Of a stretch of 55,669 nucleotides of DNA, positions 8,635 to 17,125 are shown piece by piece. Position numbers and translations under genes: made by a program. Below the pieces are notes generated by a model, which was not told the origin of the DNA, searched no databases, and saw only the letters and a program-made list of their open reading frames with translations. The DNA is from an uncultured Candidatus Saccharibacteria bacterium (GTDB taxonomy: Bacteria > Patescibacteriota > Saccharimonadia > Saccharimonadales > Saccharimonadaceae). Every line of letters begins with the position of its first letter. Within the stretch, counting starts at the first letter, position 1. The stretch covers positions 1-55,669 of the forward strand of contig CALIAC010000016.1 of the NCBI GenBank assembly GCA_938041555.1. Reading direction: 5' to 3'.

Positions 8635-10143
8635 ATGAATATGGAGCAAGAAAGCAATAATAATATCAAAAAAGCAGACCTGTCACGGTATAGCATTACC
8701 TCTCGATTACTAATGAAGGAGGCACTCCGAAAAGGGTACCAGGTCACAACAGTTCCAGGTCGTTTAGCAACATCACATGTGGTGCGCTGTGAAAAGGACG
8801 GCAAAGAGCTTTACTTTTATAATCTTAATACTGCACTAAACCCTTCATATGCAGTTCAGGTGAATGAGGACAAGATCTGGACGAATAACATATTACACCA
8901 ATCGCATATACAAATACCAGATACATATCCATTAAAAATAAATAGACCCGAAGACGTGGTAATTGACGATACACTTCGAAAAATGTTAGAGTCCTATGAG
9001 CGTCTTGTTGTCAAATCTGCTACAGCAAACTACAGTAATAATGTTCTTGTTAACGCTGGTGATGAAGAAGGTTTGCTTCGTGCAATACACCATGTATATC
9101 AGAATAGTGGTGGACAACCTGAGGTGATTGTTCAGCAGATGGTTTTTGGGCAAGAATATCGCTTCTTGGTGCTAAATAAAAAAGTCATTGCAGTAGCATA
9201 TCGTCGACCACCATATATTGTTGGAGATGGAGTGTCAACAATACGAACCTTGATAAGTAAAAAAAATAATAATTGCTCAAAGCATGGCAACAGACACGCT
9301 AGTTTGGTAGCAAAAATAAATATTGAAGATGTGTTGAGACATAAAGGTACTAACTTTTTGCAATACGTTCCCGAGAAAGGCTCTGTTGTTGAGGTTTTAG
9401 ATACATTGAATCTGAGCAGGGGAGGTGAAGCAGTTGATGTCACGAGTTATGTGTCTGATGAACTCAAAACTATAGCAATTCAAGCAGCATCAGCATGTTT
9501 TCTTGGTATTGCTGGTATTGATATTGTAACGGATAACATTAGTGGCGATGGAAATGATAGCTATGTCGTAAGAGTGAAGGCGTCTCCAGGGATACGAATG
9601 CACCAATTTCCAACAGAAGGCAAACCTCGGAATGTTGCGCGAAAACTATTTCATGCTATTGAAAAAACGGCACATCCTATCGGCAAAAAGATAGTTATGA
9701 TTGGCCGAGTTGAAAAGGTTGCTTTACCTGATTTTGTTAATGAAAAATTTAAAGCCAGGATAGATACAGGGGCAACAGTCTCGTCTATATGGGCAAGCGA
9801 TATTCGAGTTGATAAGACAGGTCTCTACTGCAAACTGTTTGGTGAAGGATCTCCAATGTATACTGGTGAGGAATTGCATTTTTCTGAGTATTCCATGCGT
9901 TCTGTTCGAAGCTCAAATGGTTATGAGGAATTACGGTATCAAGTTGTCATTAATGTGAGTTTGGCAGGAAGACGAGTGAAAGCAAAGGTTACATTAGCAG
10001 ACAGATCGGGGCAGATCTACTCGATGCTGATTGGAAGAAATATTTTGCGTAATAAATTCATCGTTCATGTTGCAGAGGGCGATATTGATAAAAAGGCCGA
10101 AAGCAGTAATCGTCAAGAACTACGCCAAAATGGACTACAATAG
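8635..10143 (+). CDS. ATP-grasp domain fused to a RimB-like retropepsin domain
   Basis: 502 residues in two parts. Residues about 15-350 resemble the cyanophycin-synthetase/GshF class of ATP-grasp (VGDGVSTIRTLI, RGGEAVDVTSYV, ASPGIRMHQFPTEGKPRNVA). The metal motif that is normally E-V-N-A-x-P-G reads R313-V-K315-A-S-P-G, so both usual magnesium ligands are replaced; the domain may be inactive or changed in activity. Residues about 360-490 match the Zn_protease/COG4067 family, now known as retropepsin-like RimB, with the aspartyl motif DTGA at 377-380. RimB trims glutamate tails built by RimK in Pseudomonas. The fusion therefore pairs a ligase-like and a trimming domain in one chain. Confidence 0.7.
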   Translation: MNMEQESNNNIKKADLSRYSITSRLLMKEALRKGYQVTTVPGRLATSHVVRCEKDGKELYFYNLNTALNPSYAVQVNEDKIWTNNILHQSHIQIPDTYPLKINRPEDVVIDDTLRKMLESYERLVVKSATANYSNNVLVNAGDEEGLLRAIHHVYQNSGGQPEVIVQQMVFGQEYRFLVLNKKVIAVAYRRPPYIVGDGVSTIRTLISKKNNNCSKHGNRHASLVAKINIEDVLRHKGTNFLQYVPEKGSVVEVLDTLNLSRGGEAVDVTSYVSDELKTIAIQAASACFLGIAGIDIVTDNISGDGNDSYVVRVKASPGIRMHQFPTEGKPRNVARKLFHAIEKTAHPIGKKIVMIGRVEKVALPDFVNEKFKARIDTGATVSSIWASDIRVDKTGLYCKLFGEGSPMYTGEELHFSEYSMRSVRSSNGYEELRYQVVINVSLAGRRVKAKVTLADRSGQIYSMLIGRNILRNKFIVHVAEGDIDKKAESSNRQELRQNGLQ

Positions 10144-10197
10144 GGACAGAGAGCGTATAACAAGCAAAATCGATAAAGTAATAGTACGAGGTATGGA

Positions 10198-11115
10198 GTG
10201 AAAATCGCAATACTCAGTAATGGCAATGTGAACTACTCAACGCTTCGCCTCAAGGAAGAGGCAGAGAGGCGTGGACATAGTGTGAGAGTGATTAAATACC
10301 GCAAATGCTATGTGACGATTGATGAGAAGAACCCAACGGTGATGTATGATGGTGAAGCAATCGATCAGTATGATGCAATAATTCCGCGCATTGCAAGCTA
10401 TATGACTCGCTATGGCACAGCAGTGGCACGCCAGCTAGAGATGGCGTATCCGCGCACGCTTTTTGTTAATCGCTCGATTGCGATTACCCGTGCGCGCGAT
10501 AAACTGCGCTCGACGCAGCTGCTAGCCCGAGGTGGGGTGGCCATCCCCAAGACAGTATTTAGCCGCAACTCAGCCGATATAGACGACCTCCTTAACGAAC
10601 TTGGTGGCACACCGGTCATCATCAAGCTTGCTCGTGGGACACATGGCAATGGTGTGGTGCTGGCGGAGACGAAAAAGGCGGCAAAGTCGGTGCTCCAGGC
10701 GCTGTACCTCACCAACGAGGATGGGACAAACATCCTGTTGCAAGAATTTATTCGTGAATCGGCCGGAGTGGATATCCGCGCCTTTGTGGTGGGGAGTCGT
10801 GTAGTGGCGAGTATGAAGCGCCAGAGCCTAGATGACGACTTTCGCTCTAATCTCCATAAAGGGGGTGAAGGAACGCCGATTCGCTTGACAGATACCGAGC
10901 GTCGCATGTGTTTGCGAGCAGCTAAGGCAATGGGCTTGACGGTGGCGGGTGTTGACTTTATGCGCTCGAGCCGTGGGCCGCTGGTGCTTGAGGTCAATGC
11001 GAGCCCAGGCTTTGGGATAGAGAAAATTACGCGGCGCAATGTGGCCAAGCCAATCATTGAATATATTGAACGCAATGCCAAGCGGCAGCACAAGAAGGAT
11101 CGTGTTGGGGCATAA
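10198..11115 (+). CDS. RimK-like ATP-grasp ligase (alpha-L-glutamate ligase family)
   Basis: 305 residues, GTG start. ATP-grasp signatures are intact: IIKLARGTHGNGVVL, LLQEFIRESAGVDIRAFVVG, a conserved DFRSN, and the magnesium motif LEVNASPGFGIE. E. coli RimK adds glutamates to the C-terminus of ribosomal protein S6; relatives make other peptide bonds, so the acceptor here is open. It lies 54 bases after the ATP-grasp/retropepsin gene and shares the rim theme (RimK plus RimB-like domain). Its codon use and higher GC look more like the chromosomal background than the three AT-richer genes before it, so those genes may have been added next to a resident rimK. Confidence 0.8.
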   Translation: MKIAILSNGNVNYSTLRLKEEAERRGHSVRVIKYRKCYVTIDEKNPTVMYDGEAIDQYDAIIPRIASYMTRYGTAVARQLEMAYPRTLFVNRSIAITRARDKLRSTQLLARGGVAIPKTVFSRNSADIDDLLNELGGTPVIIKLARGTHGNGVVLAETKKAAKSVLQALYLTNEDGTNILLQEFIRESAGVDIRAFVVGSRVVASMKRQSLDDDFRSNLHKGGEGTPIRLTDTERRMCLRAAKAMGLTVAGVDFMRSSRGPLVLEVNASPGFGIEKITRRNVAKPIIEYIERNAKRQHKKDRVGA

Positions 11116-11169
11116 GTAGCCAAGAGTACCACTAGCGCTCATAACTCTTATGTTTAAGCAGTGTCATGA

Positions 11170-11175
11170 TATAAT
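11170..11175 (+). promoter_or_regulatory. -10 box of a leaderless promoter
   Basis: TATAAT six bases before ATG 11182; the start codon is the predicted first transcribed base. Confidence 0.65.
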
Positions 11176-11181
11176 GATGGT

Positions 11182-11667
11182 ATGATATTGCTTGGATTGC
11201 TTGCTGGCACTGCTGTGGTTTTGGCTGGTTTGGTATATATAGCCAAGCGGCATTTTGGGCTACCAGTAATGGGTCTGGCGGTCGGTATGGTAGTGACACA
11301 GCTGTGGGCGGCAGATATCGTGCCGTATGCTGCTGGGGTTAGCATAGGCATTGACCGATCTGCTTTGCTTGCAGTGGTGACGATTGTGCTGACGGTGCTA
11401 CCAGCTGTGGTGCTAGTGTGTTGTGGCTCGGTGGTGAGTCAGCGCTGGTGGCGCATTGGTGGCTCACTGATCTTTGGTGTTGTGGCAGTGTATGTACTGT
11501 TTGATGCACTGAGTAGTCTCGTACCACCAGTTGATGAGACAAGCAAGACAGTTATGGCGGCACTGGATGGGTCTCATGCAGCGGTTGTAACGATGGGGTT
11601 TGCATGTGCACTTGTTGATACGCTCGTGGCTCGCGCAAAGGGCGCAAAACCACACAAGAAAAAGTGA
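11182..11667 (+). CDS. small membrane protein of unknown function
   Basis: 161 residues with about four hydrophobic segments (near 1-20, 28-55, 63-85 and 93-112), possibly a fifth near 130-150, and a lysine-rich tail (KGAKPHKKK) that should be cytoplasmic. No motif recognised. It has its own leaderless promoter and is followed by a strong bidirectional terminator, so it is a single-gene unit. Confidence 0.65.
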   Translation: MILLGLLAGTAVVLAGLVYIAKRHFGLPVMGLAVGMVVTQLWAADIVPYAAGVSIGIDRSALLAVVTIVLTVLPAVVLVCCGSVVSQRWWRIGGSLIFGVVAVYVLFDALSSLVPPVDETSKTVMAALDGSHAAVVTMGFACALVDTLVARAKGAKPHKKK

Positions 11668-11734
11668 AAGCGATAGATATACTTCTTGCGCGTGTCACTT
11701 GATAAGTGTGAATATATACGTTGATGTGCTTAGC

Positions 11735-11764
11735 AAAATGACCCTCATAATAGAGGGTCATTTT
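11735..11764. terminator. bidirectional intrinsic terminator
   Basis: Perfect 12-base stem AAAATGACCCTC / GAGGGTCATTTT around a six-base loop, with A-tract and T-tract on both sides. It serves the membrane-protein gene on the plus strand and yebC on the minus strand. Confidence 0.9.
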
Positions 11765-11797
11765 AGTGTTGTGATTCGCGTGTAACTCTAGTGGGTA

Positions 11798-12502
11798 TTA
11801 TGCGGCGTTCGTTGCAACGTTTGTCACATCATCGAGTGCTTCAAGTGCGTCGATAATTTTGGTAAGCTTGCGAGCGGTTTCGTCGTCCTCAATGGCAACG
11901 GTGTTGTTGGGCACATACTGGAGTTCTGCATCTTCAACAGTCATGCCAGCTGAGAGCAAAGCTTCGCGAACTTTGGCGAGCTCCTTTTTGTCGGTGTAGA
12001 TAGTGAGGCCACCATCTTCTTCTGTTGCATCCTCAGCTCCAGCATCAAGCACGGTAAGGAGCGCTTCTTCGCCACTGGCTGCTACGCGGATCACGCCCTT
12101 GCGCGCAAACTGAAACATCACACTACCGCTATCTGCCATGGTGCCACCATTCTTGGTGAGAGCAGTGCGGACCTCTGGGTAAGTGCGATTCTTGTTATCG
12201 GTTGCTGTCTCGATAATGATGCCAACACCACCTGGGCCGTAGCCCTCGTAGACCGCCTCTTCGAGTGCGGCAGCATTTTTATCATTGATGCGGTCAATTG
12301 CTCGCTGGATGTTAGCGTTGGGCATGTTGGCTGCCCGAGCCTTCTCAATGGCCAATGCGAGGCTTGAGTTGGTTGTTGGATCGGTGCCACCACGGGCTGC
12401 AATGGCAATCATATTGCCAAGCTTGGTAAAGGCTGCGCCGCGCTTTGCATCAACCACGGCCTTTTGGCGATGGGTCGTGGCCCATTTACTGTGTCCAGAC
12501 AT
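11798..12502 (-). CDS. yebC: YebC/PmpR (TACO1) family protein
   Basis: 234 residues beginning MSGHSKWATTHRQK, the family signature. The rest matches the three-domain YebC fold, with the conserved stretch ANMPNANIQRAIDR and YEGYGPGGVGIIIE. Family members were described as transcriptional regulators, and more recently as ribosome-associated factors that ease translation of difficult motifs. AAGGAG lies ahead of the start, and TACAAT on the minus strand (12534-12539) is a likely -10, so this gene does have a leader. Confidence 0.95.
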   Translation of the reverse strand: MSGHSKWATTHRQKAVVDAKRGAAFTKLGNMIAIAARGGTDPTTNSSLALAIEKARAANMPNANIQRAIDRINDKNAAALEEAVYEGYGPGGVGIIIETATDNKNRTYPEVRTALTKNGGTMADSGSVMFQFARKGVIRVAASGEEALLTVLDAGAEDATEEDGGLTIYTDKKELAKVREALLSAGMTVEDAELQYVPNNTVAIEDDETARKLTKIIDALEALDDVTNVATNAA

Positions 12503-12555
12503 AGGTTCTCCTTGATTGTTCTATCTTTTACTCATTGTAGCATATTGGGTAGTTG

Positions 12556-13998
12556 TTATTCTACGAGCGAGGCATCGCGCAGCGAGTAGCCAGTTGCCCG
12601 CCAGAGCCACCAGCAGAGGCCAATGAGCCCACTATACCACAGCGCCACACCCCACCAGGGCAGTGTAAAATCGAGCTGCGCCCAGGGAAAGGCGGCACAT
12701 TGCTGGACGACCCACAGCATTGCATCAAGCAGCCATTGTGCTGGTGCGCCAAACACTGTTGCTGCCGCTGGCCACATAAGCGCCCCAACCCCAGCAATGC
12801 ACGTGAGAAGCATCGCCAGCGGCACCCACGGCACAATGAGTAGATTGGCTGGTAGCGCCACAAGCGATAATTGCCCAAATGCTGCGAGGCTAATTGGTAG
12901 TGTAGCAAGCTGTGCAGAGACTGTCTCGCCCAAGACTTGGCGGCCGATTGATGGCTCTGCTGGGCCAAAGAAATAGCGCTGCAACAGCGGTGCAAGAATC
13001 ATCACTCCAGCAAAGGACGCAAAGCTTAGCTGCCAGCCAATATCTCCCCAGACATAGCTTGGGTTCCATAGTACTGTAGCGGCACTTGCTACTGCCAGTA
13101 GTGTAATGGGGTGAAACGCACGACCATATGCCCAAGCCCAAATGCTAAGCCCAGCCACAAGACCAGCGCGCGTCATACTTGGGCTGAGCCCAGTAATAGC
13201 GACAAAACCAAGGACGAGACTTGCACTGGTAAGCACCGCAAGGTAGCGCGACACCTTAGCAAACAGGCGCCGAGCGAGGCGGACGAGGATCGTGAGGTTG
13301 TATCCGCTTGCCACAACGATGTGGGTGAGACCAGTAGTGCGCATTGCTTCTTGGATATCATGTGGCAGGGCGCGCTTTTGGCCAAGGACGTAGCCACTGC
13401 CAAGGCTAGCCGCTGGCTCATGAATTGCATGGCGAATATGCTCAGCAAACCAATCGCGCACCTGCAGAGCGACATCGCCAGGTTGCGGCTGAACAATGCG
13501 TTCCACATGGGCACGCTGCACAACAGCAGCAAAGTTACCAAAGCCAGGTTTGAGCTTGCCTTGTGCAACCAGCCAGTCGCTGCGATGGACTGCAGGGTTG
13601 CCGTGCAGACTCACCCATACTGTGCCAGGTAGCGAGCGGCCATTGAGGCGGATAGCACTCAGCCTCACGACGAGTTGATTACGTTGATTTGTATCGGGGT
13701 CATCCTGCACTTGCCCAGTGATTGTCGCTACGTGCCCAAACGATGCCGCATAGGAGCGCTGTTGCTGCTGGTCACTCTCACCGCGTACCAGGCCAACCAT
13801 AAGCCCAGCAATCAATATGAAAATAAGGCACCACTGCTGGCTTTGACGTAGTGCACAAGCAATACCGCCGCCAGCTACAACAAGCCACCACCACGCAGCG
13901 TACGGCCACCACTGGGCGAGTGCTACTCCACCAACGATGCCACCGCAGCACATTGTGAGCTGCCACGTTGGGTGAATTCGCCGTTGCCACCACGTCAT
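12556..13998 (-). CDS. comEC: ComEC/Rec2-type DNA uptake channel protein, short form
   Basis: 480 residues, polytopic. An N-terminal pair of hydrophobic helices is followed by an OB-fold region of the DUF4131 type (about 90-165), then the Competence domain with GSGYVLGQKRALP, GLTHIVVASGYNLTI and SPSMTRAGLVA. ComEC forms the inner-membrane channel for transforming single-stranded DNA. The chain ends right after the Competence domain; the C-terminal metallo-beta-lactamase nuclease domain found in B. subtilis ComEC is absent. With the pilus, recA and radC genes nearby this supports natural competence. Confidence 0.88.
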   Translation of the reverse strand: MTWWQRRIHPTWQLTMCCGGIVGGVALAQWWPYAAWWWLVVAGGGIACALRQSQQWCLIFILIAGLMVGLVRGESDQQQQRSYAASFGHVATITGQVQDDPDTNQRNQLVVRLSAIRLNGRSLPGTVWVSLHGNPAVHRSDWLVAQGKLKPGFGNFAAVVQRAHVERIVQPQPGDVALQVRDWFAEHIRHAIHEPAASLGSGYVLGQKRALPHDIQEAMRTTGLTHIVVASGYNLTILVRLARRLFAKVSRYLAVLTSASLVLGFVAITGLSPSMTRAGLVAGLSIWAWAYGRAFHPITLLAVASAATVLWNPSYVWGDIGWQLSFASFAGVMILAPLLQRYFFGPAEPSIGRQVLGETVSAQLATLPISLAAFGQLSLVALPANLLIVPWVPLAMLLTCIAGVGALMWPAAATVFGAPAQWLLDAMLWVVQQCAAFPWAQLDFTLPWWGVALWYSGLIGLCWWLWRATGYSLRDASLVE

Positions 13999-14296
13999 TG
14001 GTTATCATTAAACCATTGCGTTGCTGGTGCGTCAATTTATTGCATCTGAATCGCGGACTTTCTGTCAGTTTCATGTTGTTTGTTCTGCTTTTTGCAGGGT
14101 TTATCAGGGAGGCTAGAATTTTTATGTAATTTGTTTTCTTATGGTGGAATTATTGAATCTTTTGAGTCTAGCAAGAGATCTTTATATCTTACCGGGTGAG
14201 GTAGCAAGGTATAATCTCTTACGGAGGAGAAAGACGAATTTTGCTATAGATAGTAGAATTTTGGAAGAGTGATAATGAATCCAGTGTTTGCTCCGC
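13999..14296. other. non-coding stretch between comEC and tRNA-Lys
   Basis: No convincing gene. Around 14170-14222 there is a possible stem (AAGAGA / TCTCTT with TTATA / TATAA inside) followed by a TATAAT-like box and GGAGGAG without a usable open frame. An ORF on the minus strand here is a translation of the tRNA region and is rejected. Confidence 0.4.
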
Positions 14297-14326
14297 TTGA
14301 CAGTCCACCACGACCAGTGCTATACT
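14297..14326 (+). promoter_or_regulatory. promoter of tRNA-Lys
   Basis: Consensus TTGACA (14297-14302), 18-base spacer, TATACT (14321-14326), 12 bases ahead of the mature tRNA 5' end. Confidence 0.8.
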
Positions 14327-14338
14327 CGCAGAGTCTAC

Positions 14339-14415
14339 GGGCCCATAGCTCAGCAGGTTAGAGCACCTGCCTTTTAAGCAGGGTGTCGTGAGTTCGAGCC
14401 TCACTGGGCCCTCCA
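14339..14415 (+). tRNA. tRNA-Lys (anticodon UUU)
   Basis: Cloverleaf is complete: acceptor GGGCCCA / TGGGCCC, D arm with AGGTTAGAG, anticodon stem CCTGC / GCAGG with loop CTTTTAA, T arm with GTTCGAGCC. The 3' CCA is encoded. Confidence 0.97.
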
Positions 14416-14427
14416 TTGATCAATTAG

Positions 14428-14449
14428 CAGGCGAGATAGCCTGTTTTTT
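14428..14449 (+). terminator. intrinsic terminator of tRNA-Lys
   Basis: CAGGC - GAGATA - GCCTG stem followed by six T residues. Confidence 0.8.
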
Positions 14450-14583
14450 GTTGTATCTGTTTGAAAGCCTAAAGATCCGCATTATAAAATCTTAATTCCT
14501 ATTTCTCGCTATTATTGTGTGGTAGAGAACAAAATCCGACCACCGTACGAATTTGCGCAATTAACAAAAAAATATGCTTGTGC

Positions 14584-14612
14584 TTGACCAAGAGAGATGC
14601 TTTGCGCATAAT
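14584..14612 (+). promoter_or_regulatory. promoter of the Cys-repeat surface protein
   Basis: TTGACC (14584-14589), 17-base spacer, CATAAT (14607-14612). The short leader carries GAGGAGG about nine bases before ATG 14635. Confidence 0.6.
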
Positions 14613-14634
14613 CGTGGCGAGGAGGAAAAACAAA

Positions 14635-16422
14635 ATGCAAACTATGCGGAATTATGCCCGGCGAATCGTTGCATATGGGCTTGCCGTTACCATGATGATA
14701 CCAGGAATAGCCGGAGCTTCTGCGCTTGGTGCTGATTATTCCACTACTTATTTTGCCACCCCAGTCGCCACCATCGGCGATTTTTTATTTGAACGGGCAG
14801 TAGCGCGTGATGATGCAGCTAGCGACAGGTCTACAATAGCTCAGCCTGTAGTGCGTCTTGCCGCTCATACTGAGCATGATGCGCTGATGATCGGGGCACT
14901 CCACACGACAGACCGGCGCACCGTGAGTGTAGTTGAACTGCATAATACTGCGCGCCAGTTTGCGCCGCTTAGTGATGTCACGCTTATTGTTAGTGTTAGC
15001 ACAAACCACACCGACTACACGTGCCGCGTCAATCTACAGGGATATGCACCGCCCCAGTCCTCGGTGCGTTACTATCATCCAGCAGTAGCCCCGGCGGATG
15101 GCGCGCAGCTCCAGGGCTGCCCGAGTGTACCAGATGGTGAGCAAGTCACGCGGTATGATGTAGCGCTGGAGCGATCGGGTGCGACTATTGATAAAGCAAG
15201 CGCAGCCGTAGATGAGCTCGCAGGTGCACTCGTCTGGGAGCGTGCCCGCTGGACGGCAGCAGCGCGAACTGGGGTATTTGCTAAGGACTTTCGAGCACGA
15301 GCTGGTGAAGCTGAGGTAACTGCGCCGTACGAGACGCCAGGTGAGCCATCATTGCAAATTCTCGAGGTTTTGCCTCATCCACACACCTGCGACGCAGCAC
15401 CAGATAATTGCCAAAAATACGTCAAAGTCAAGAATACTGGCGATCAGCCAATCGACCTAGCTGCCTATCGTTTGCGTAGTGGTACGCCCGGTAGCAATAG
15501 CACGGTGCGAAACACCTCATCTCTTGCGGGGGTGATTGCACCAGGTCAGGTGCTGACAATTCGTGCTCAGGCAAATGGTGCGGAACTTGCAATATTGCGT
15601 AGTGGTACACTGTGGTTTGAGGATCAGCATGGCTTAGTGAGTTTTTTGCCACATATCGATGCATATAGCGGTGCAGGGCAGGCTGAGCACCAGGGCAGGT
15701 CTTGGGCATACAATTCGCAGACTGGCGCGTGGCAATGGACAACGCCAAGCCCCGACCAAGCCGATAATATCATCACTGATACACCGACCTCACCTCATCA
15801 GCCATCGGGTAAACCGTGCCCCGCTGGCCAAGAACGCAACCCAGCAACAAATCGTTGTCGAAAGATCAACAACGGTGAGAAGCGATCAAAACAGACGGCC
15901 GGTAATGCAAAGGCAGCGCGTACTACCTCTCGCACCCAAAAGCTGACCATCTGCAAGCCAGGCCAAGAGCGTAACCCTGAAACAGGCCGTTGCCGCGCAA
16001 TATCTGTCACTGGCCAGCAATTGGCTGCGTGCAAGGCGGGGCAGTATCGCAATCCTGCCACAGGGCGCTGCCGAGCGCTCGCTGGTGGTAAGGCACCAGC
16101 TGCTATATGTAAAGCAGGGTACTATCGCAACCCAGCGACTGGCCGCTGCAAAAAGCTTGGCGCAGCAAATAGTCGCCAGCTGACGCCCTGCAAGCCAGGC
16201 TGGGAGCGTAATCCATCGACCAATCGCTGCCGTAAGTCAACGAGTAAAAACAACAAAGCACCAGCTGCAGGCTACGCTGTTGAGCCGAGTAGTAATAATA
16301 GACAGACAGAGATCATCTGGTGGATGATTGGTGGGGTGGCCGTTGTGGCGGTGGGCTATGCTGGCTGGGAGTGGCGCAGTGAGATTGGCCAGTGGCTACG
16401 CCGGATGGTGCGCAAAGGTTAG
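14635..16422 (+). CDS. secreted, membrane-anchored protein with lamin-tail domain and Cys repeats
   Basis: 595 residues from ATG 14635 (GAGGAGG upstream; the open frame extends to 14515 without a better start). A signal peptide (about 1-30, ending GASA) leads to a domain of unknown type, then a lamin-tail-like (LTD) beta domain at about 238-365 (ILEVLPHPH, KYVKVKNTGDQPIDLAAYRL). Five tandem repeats of the form C-x-x-G-x-x-R-N-P-x-T-x-R-C follow between about 392 and 535, separated by Lys/Ala-rich linkers, and then one C-terminal membrane span (about 559-578) with a basic tail. The two cysteines per repeat probably form a small disulphide-bonded knot outside the cell. Function unknown; a wall- or host-contact role is only inference. 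Confidence 0.7.
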   Translation: MQTMRNYARRIVAYGLAVTMMIPGIAGASALGADYSTTYFATPVATIGDFLFERAVARDDAASDRSTIAQPVVRLAAHTEHDALMIGALHTTDRRTVSVVELHNTARQFAPLSDVTLIVSVSTNHTDYTCRVNLQGYAPPQSSVRYYHPAVAPADGAQLQGCPSVPDGEQVTRYDVALERSGATIDKASAAVDELAGALVWERARWTAAARTGVFAKDFRARAGEAEVTAPYETPGEPSLQILEVLPHPHTCDAAPDNCQKYVKVKNTGDQPIDLAAYRLRSGTPGSNSTVRNTSSLAGVIAPGQVLTIRAQANGAELAILRSGTLWFEDQHGLVSFLPHIDAYSGAGQAEHQGRSWAYNSQTGAWQWTTPSPDQADNIITDTPTSPHQPSGKPCPAGQERNPATNRCRKINNGEKRSKQTAGNAKAARTTSRTQKLTICKPGQERNPETGRCRAISVTGQQLAACKAGQYRNPATGRCRALAGGKAPAAICKAGYYRNPATGRCKKLGAANSRQLTPCKPGWERNPSTNRCRKSTSKNNKAPAAGYAVEPSSNNRQTEIIWWMIGGVAVVAVGYAGWEWRSEIGQWLRRMVRKG

Positions 16423-16474
16423 AGTCTCGTTAGCTATACCATAGCGGTATATAGCAGAAGCCCTCAGATTCAGC

Positions 16475-16480
16475 TATACT
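16475..16480 (+). promoter_or_regulatory. -10 box of leaderless ruvC promoter
   Basis: TATACT six bases before ATG 16487. Confidence 0.65.
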
Positions 16481-16486
16481 AGCATT

Positions 16487-16963
16487 ATGCGAATCATTGG
16501 TATAGACCCGGGTACTGGTATCCTTGGCTTTGGTGTCATTGACGCTCATGGTGGTGCAACGCGACTCGTCACGGCCGGTGTCATTACGACGCCAGCACAC
16601 ACGCCAATACCAGAGCGCCTTGGTGAGATATTCGATGGTCTCACGAGTATTATTGCAGAGACACAGCCCACAATGATGGCGATCGAGAAGCTCTTTTTTG
16701 CCCGCAATATTACCACTGCTATGAGCGTAGCTGAGGCGCGTGGCGTAGCGCTGCTGACTGGCCAGCGGGCGGGGCTGCGGATTGAGGAATACACACCACT
16801 CCAGATCAAACAGACAATTACTGGCTATGGCAAAGCAGATAAAAAGCAAGTGCAAGAGATGGTGCGGCTCCAACTAGGCCTTCAGACGGTACCCAAGCCA
16901 GACGACTGTGCAGACGCCCTCGCGGCAGCGATTATGGCAGCATTTATGACGCGACAGAGCTAA
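16487..16963 (+). CDS. ruvC: Holliday junction resolvase RuvC
   Basis: 158 residues, normal length. RNase H-like fold with the catalytic acids visible: Asp7 in RIIGIDPGTG, Glu in MMAIEKLFF, and the C-terminal acidic pair in KPDDCADALAAAI. RuvC nicks Holliday junctions held by RuvAB. ruvA (19670) and ruvB (23574) are close but not contiguous: the set is spread over 8 kb, with ruvC and ruvB each on their own leaderless promoters. Confidence 0.96.
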   Translation: MRIIGIDPGTGILGFGVIDAHGGATRLVTAGVITTPAHTPIPERLGEIFDGLTSIIAETQPTMMAIEKLFFARNITTAMSVAEARGVALLTGQRAGLRIEEYTPLQIKQTITGYGKADKKQVQEMVRLQLGLQTVPKPDDCADALAAAIMAAFMTRQS

Positions 16964-17113
16964 CTGGTTGGAAGTACTTCTGTATCTGTGTCAGATGAGA
17001 AAATAAGCTATAGAGCAGCTCTCTAACTGCAACAAGAGTGTGTGCTATATCAGAGATGAGGAAGAGAAAAGCGCTAAGATTGGTGTTTTCAGCACATTGC
17101 GCCAGAACGATGG

Positions 17114-17119
17114 TATAAT
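17114..17119 (+). promoter_or_regulatory. -10 box of leaderless PBP promoter
   Basis: TATAAT six bases before ATG 17126. This supports the long N-terminus of the PBP rather than the internal ATG at 17252. Confidence 0.65.
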
Positions 17120-17125
17120 TAAACT

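Noticed and set aside
14219..14416. Minus-strand ORF MEGPVRLELTTPCLKGRCSNLLSYGP
   Set aside because: It is a translation across the tRNA-Lys gene; this peptide is a familiar false ORF made by tRNA sequence.
16430..16873. Minus-strand ORF across ruvC
   Set aside because: Shadow of ruvC; no domain pattern and no start signals.
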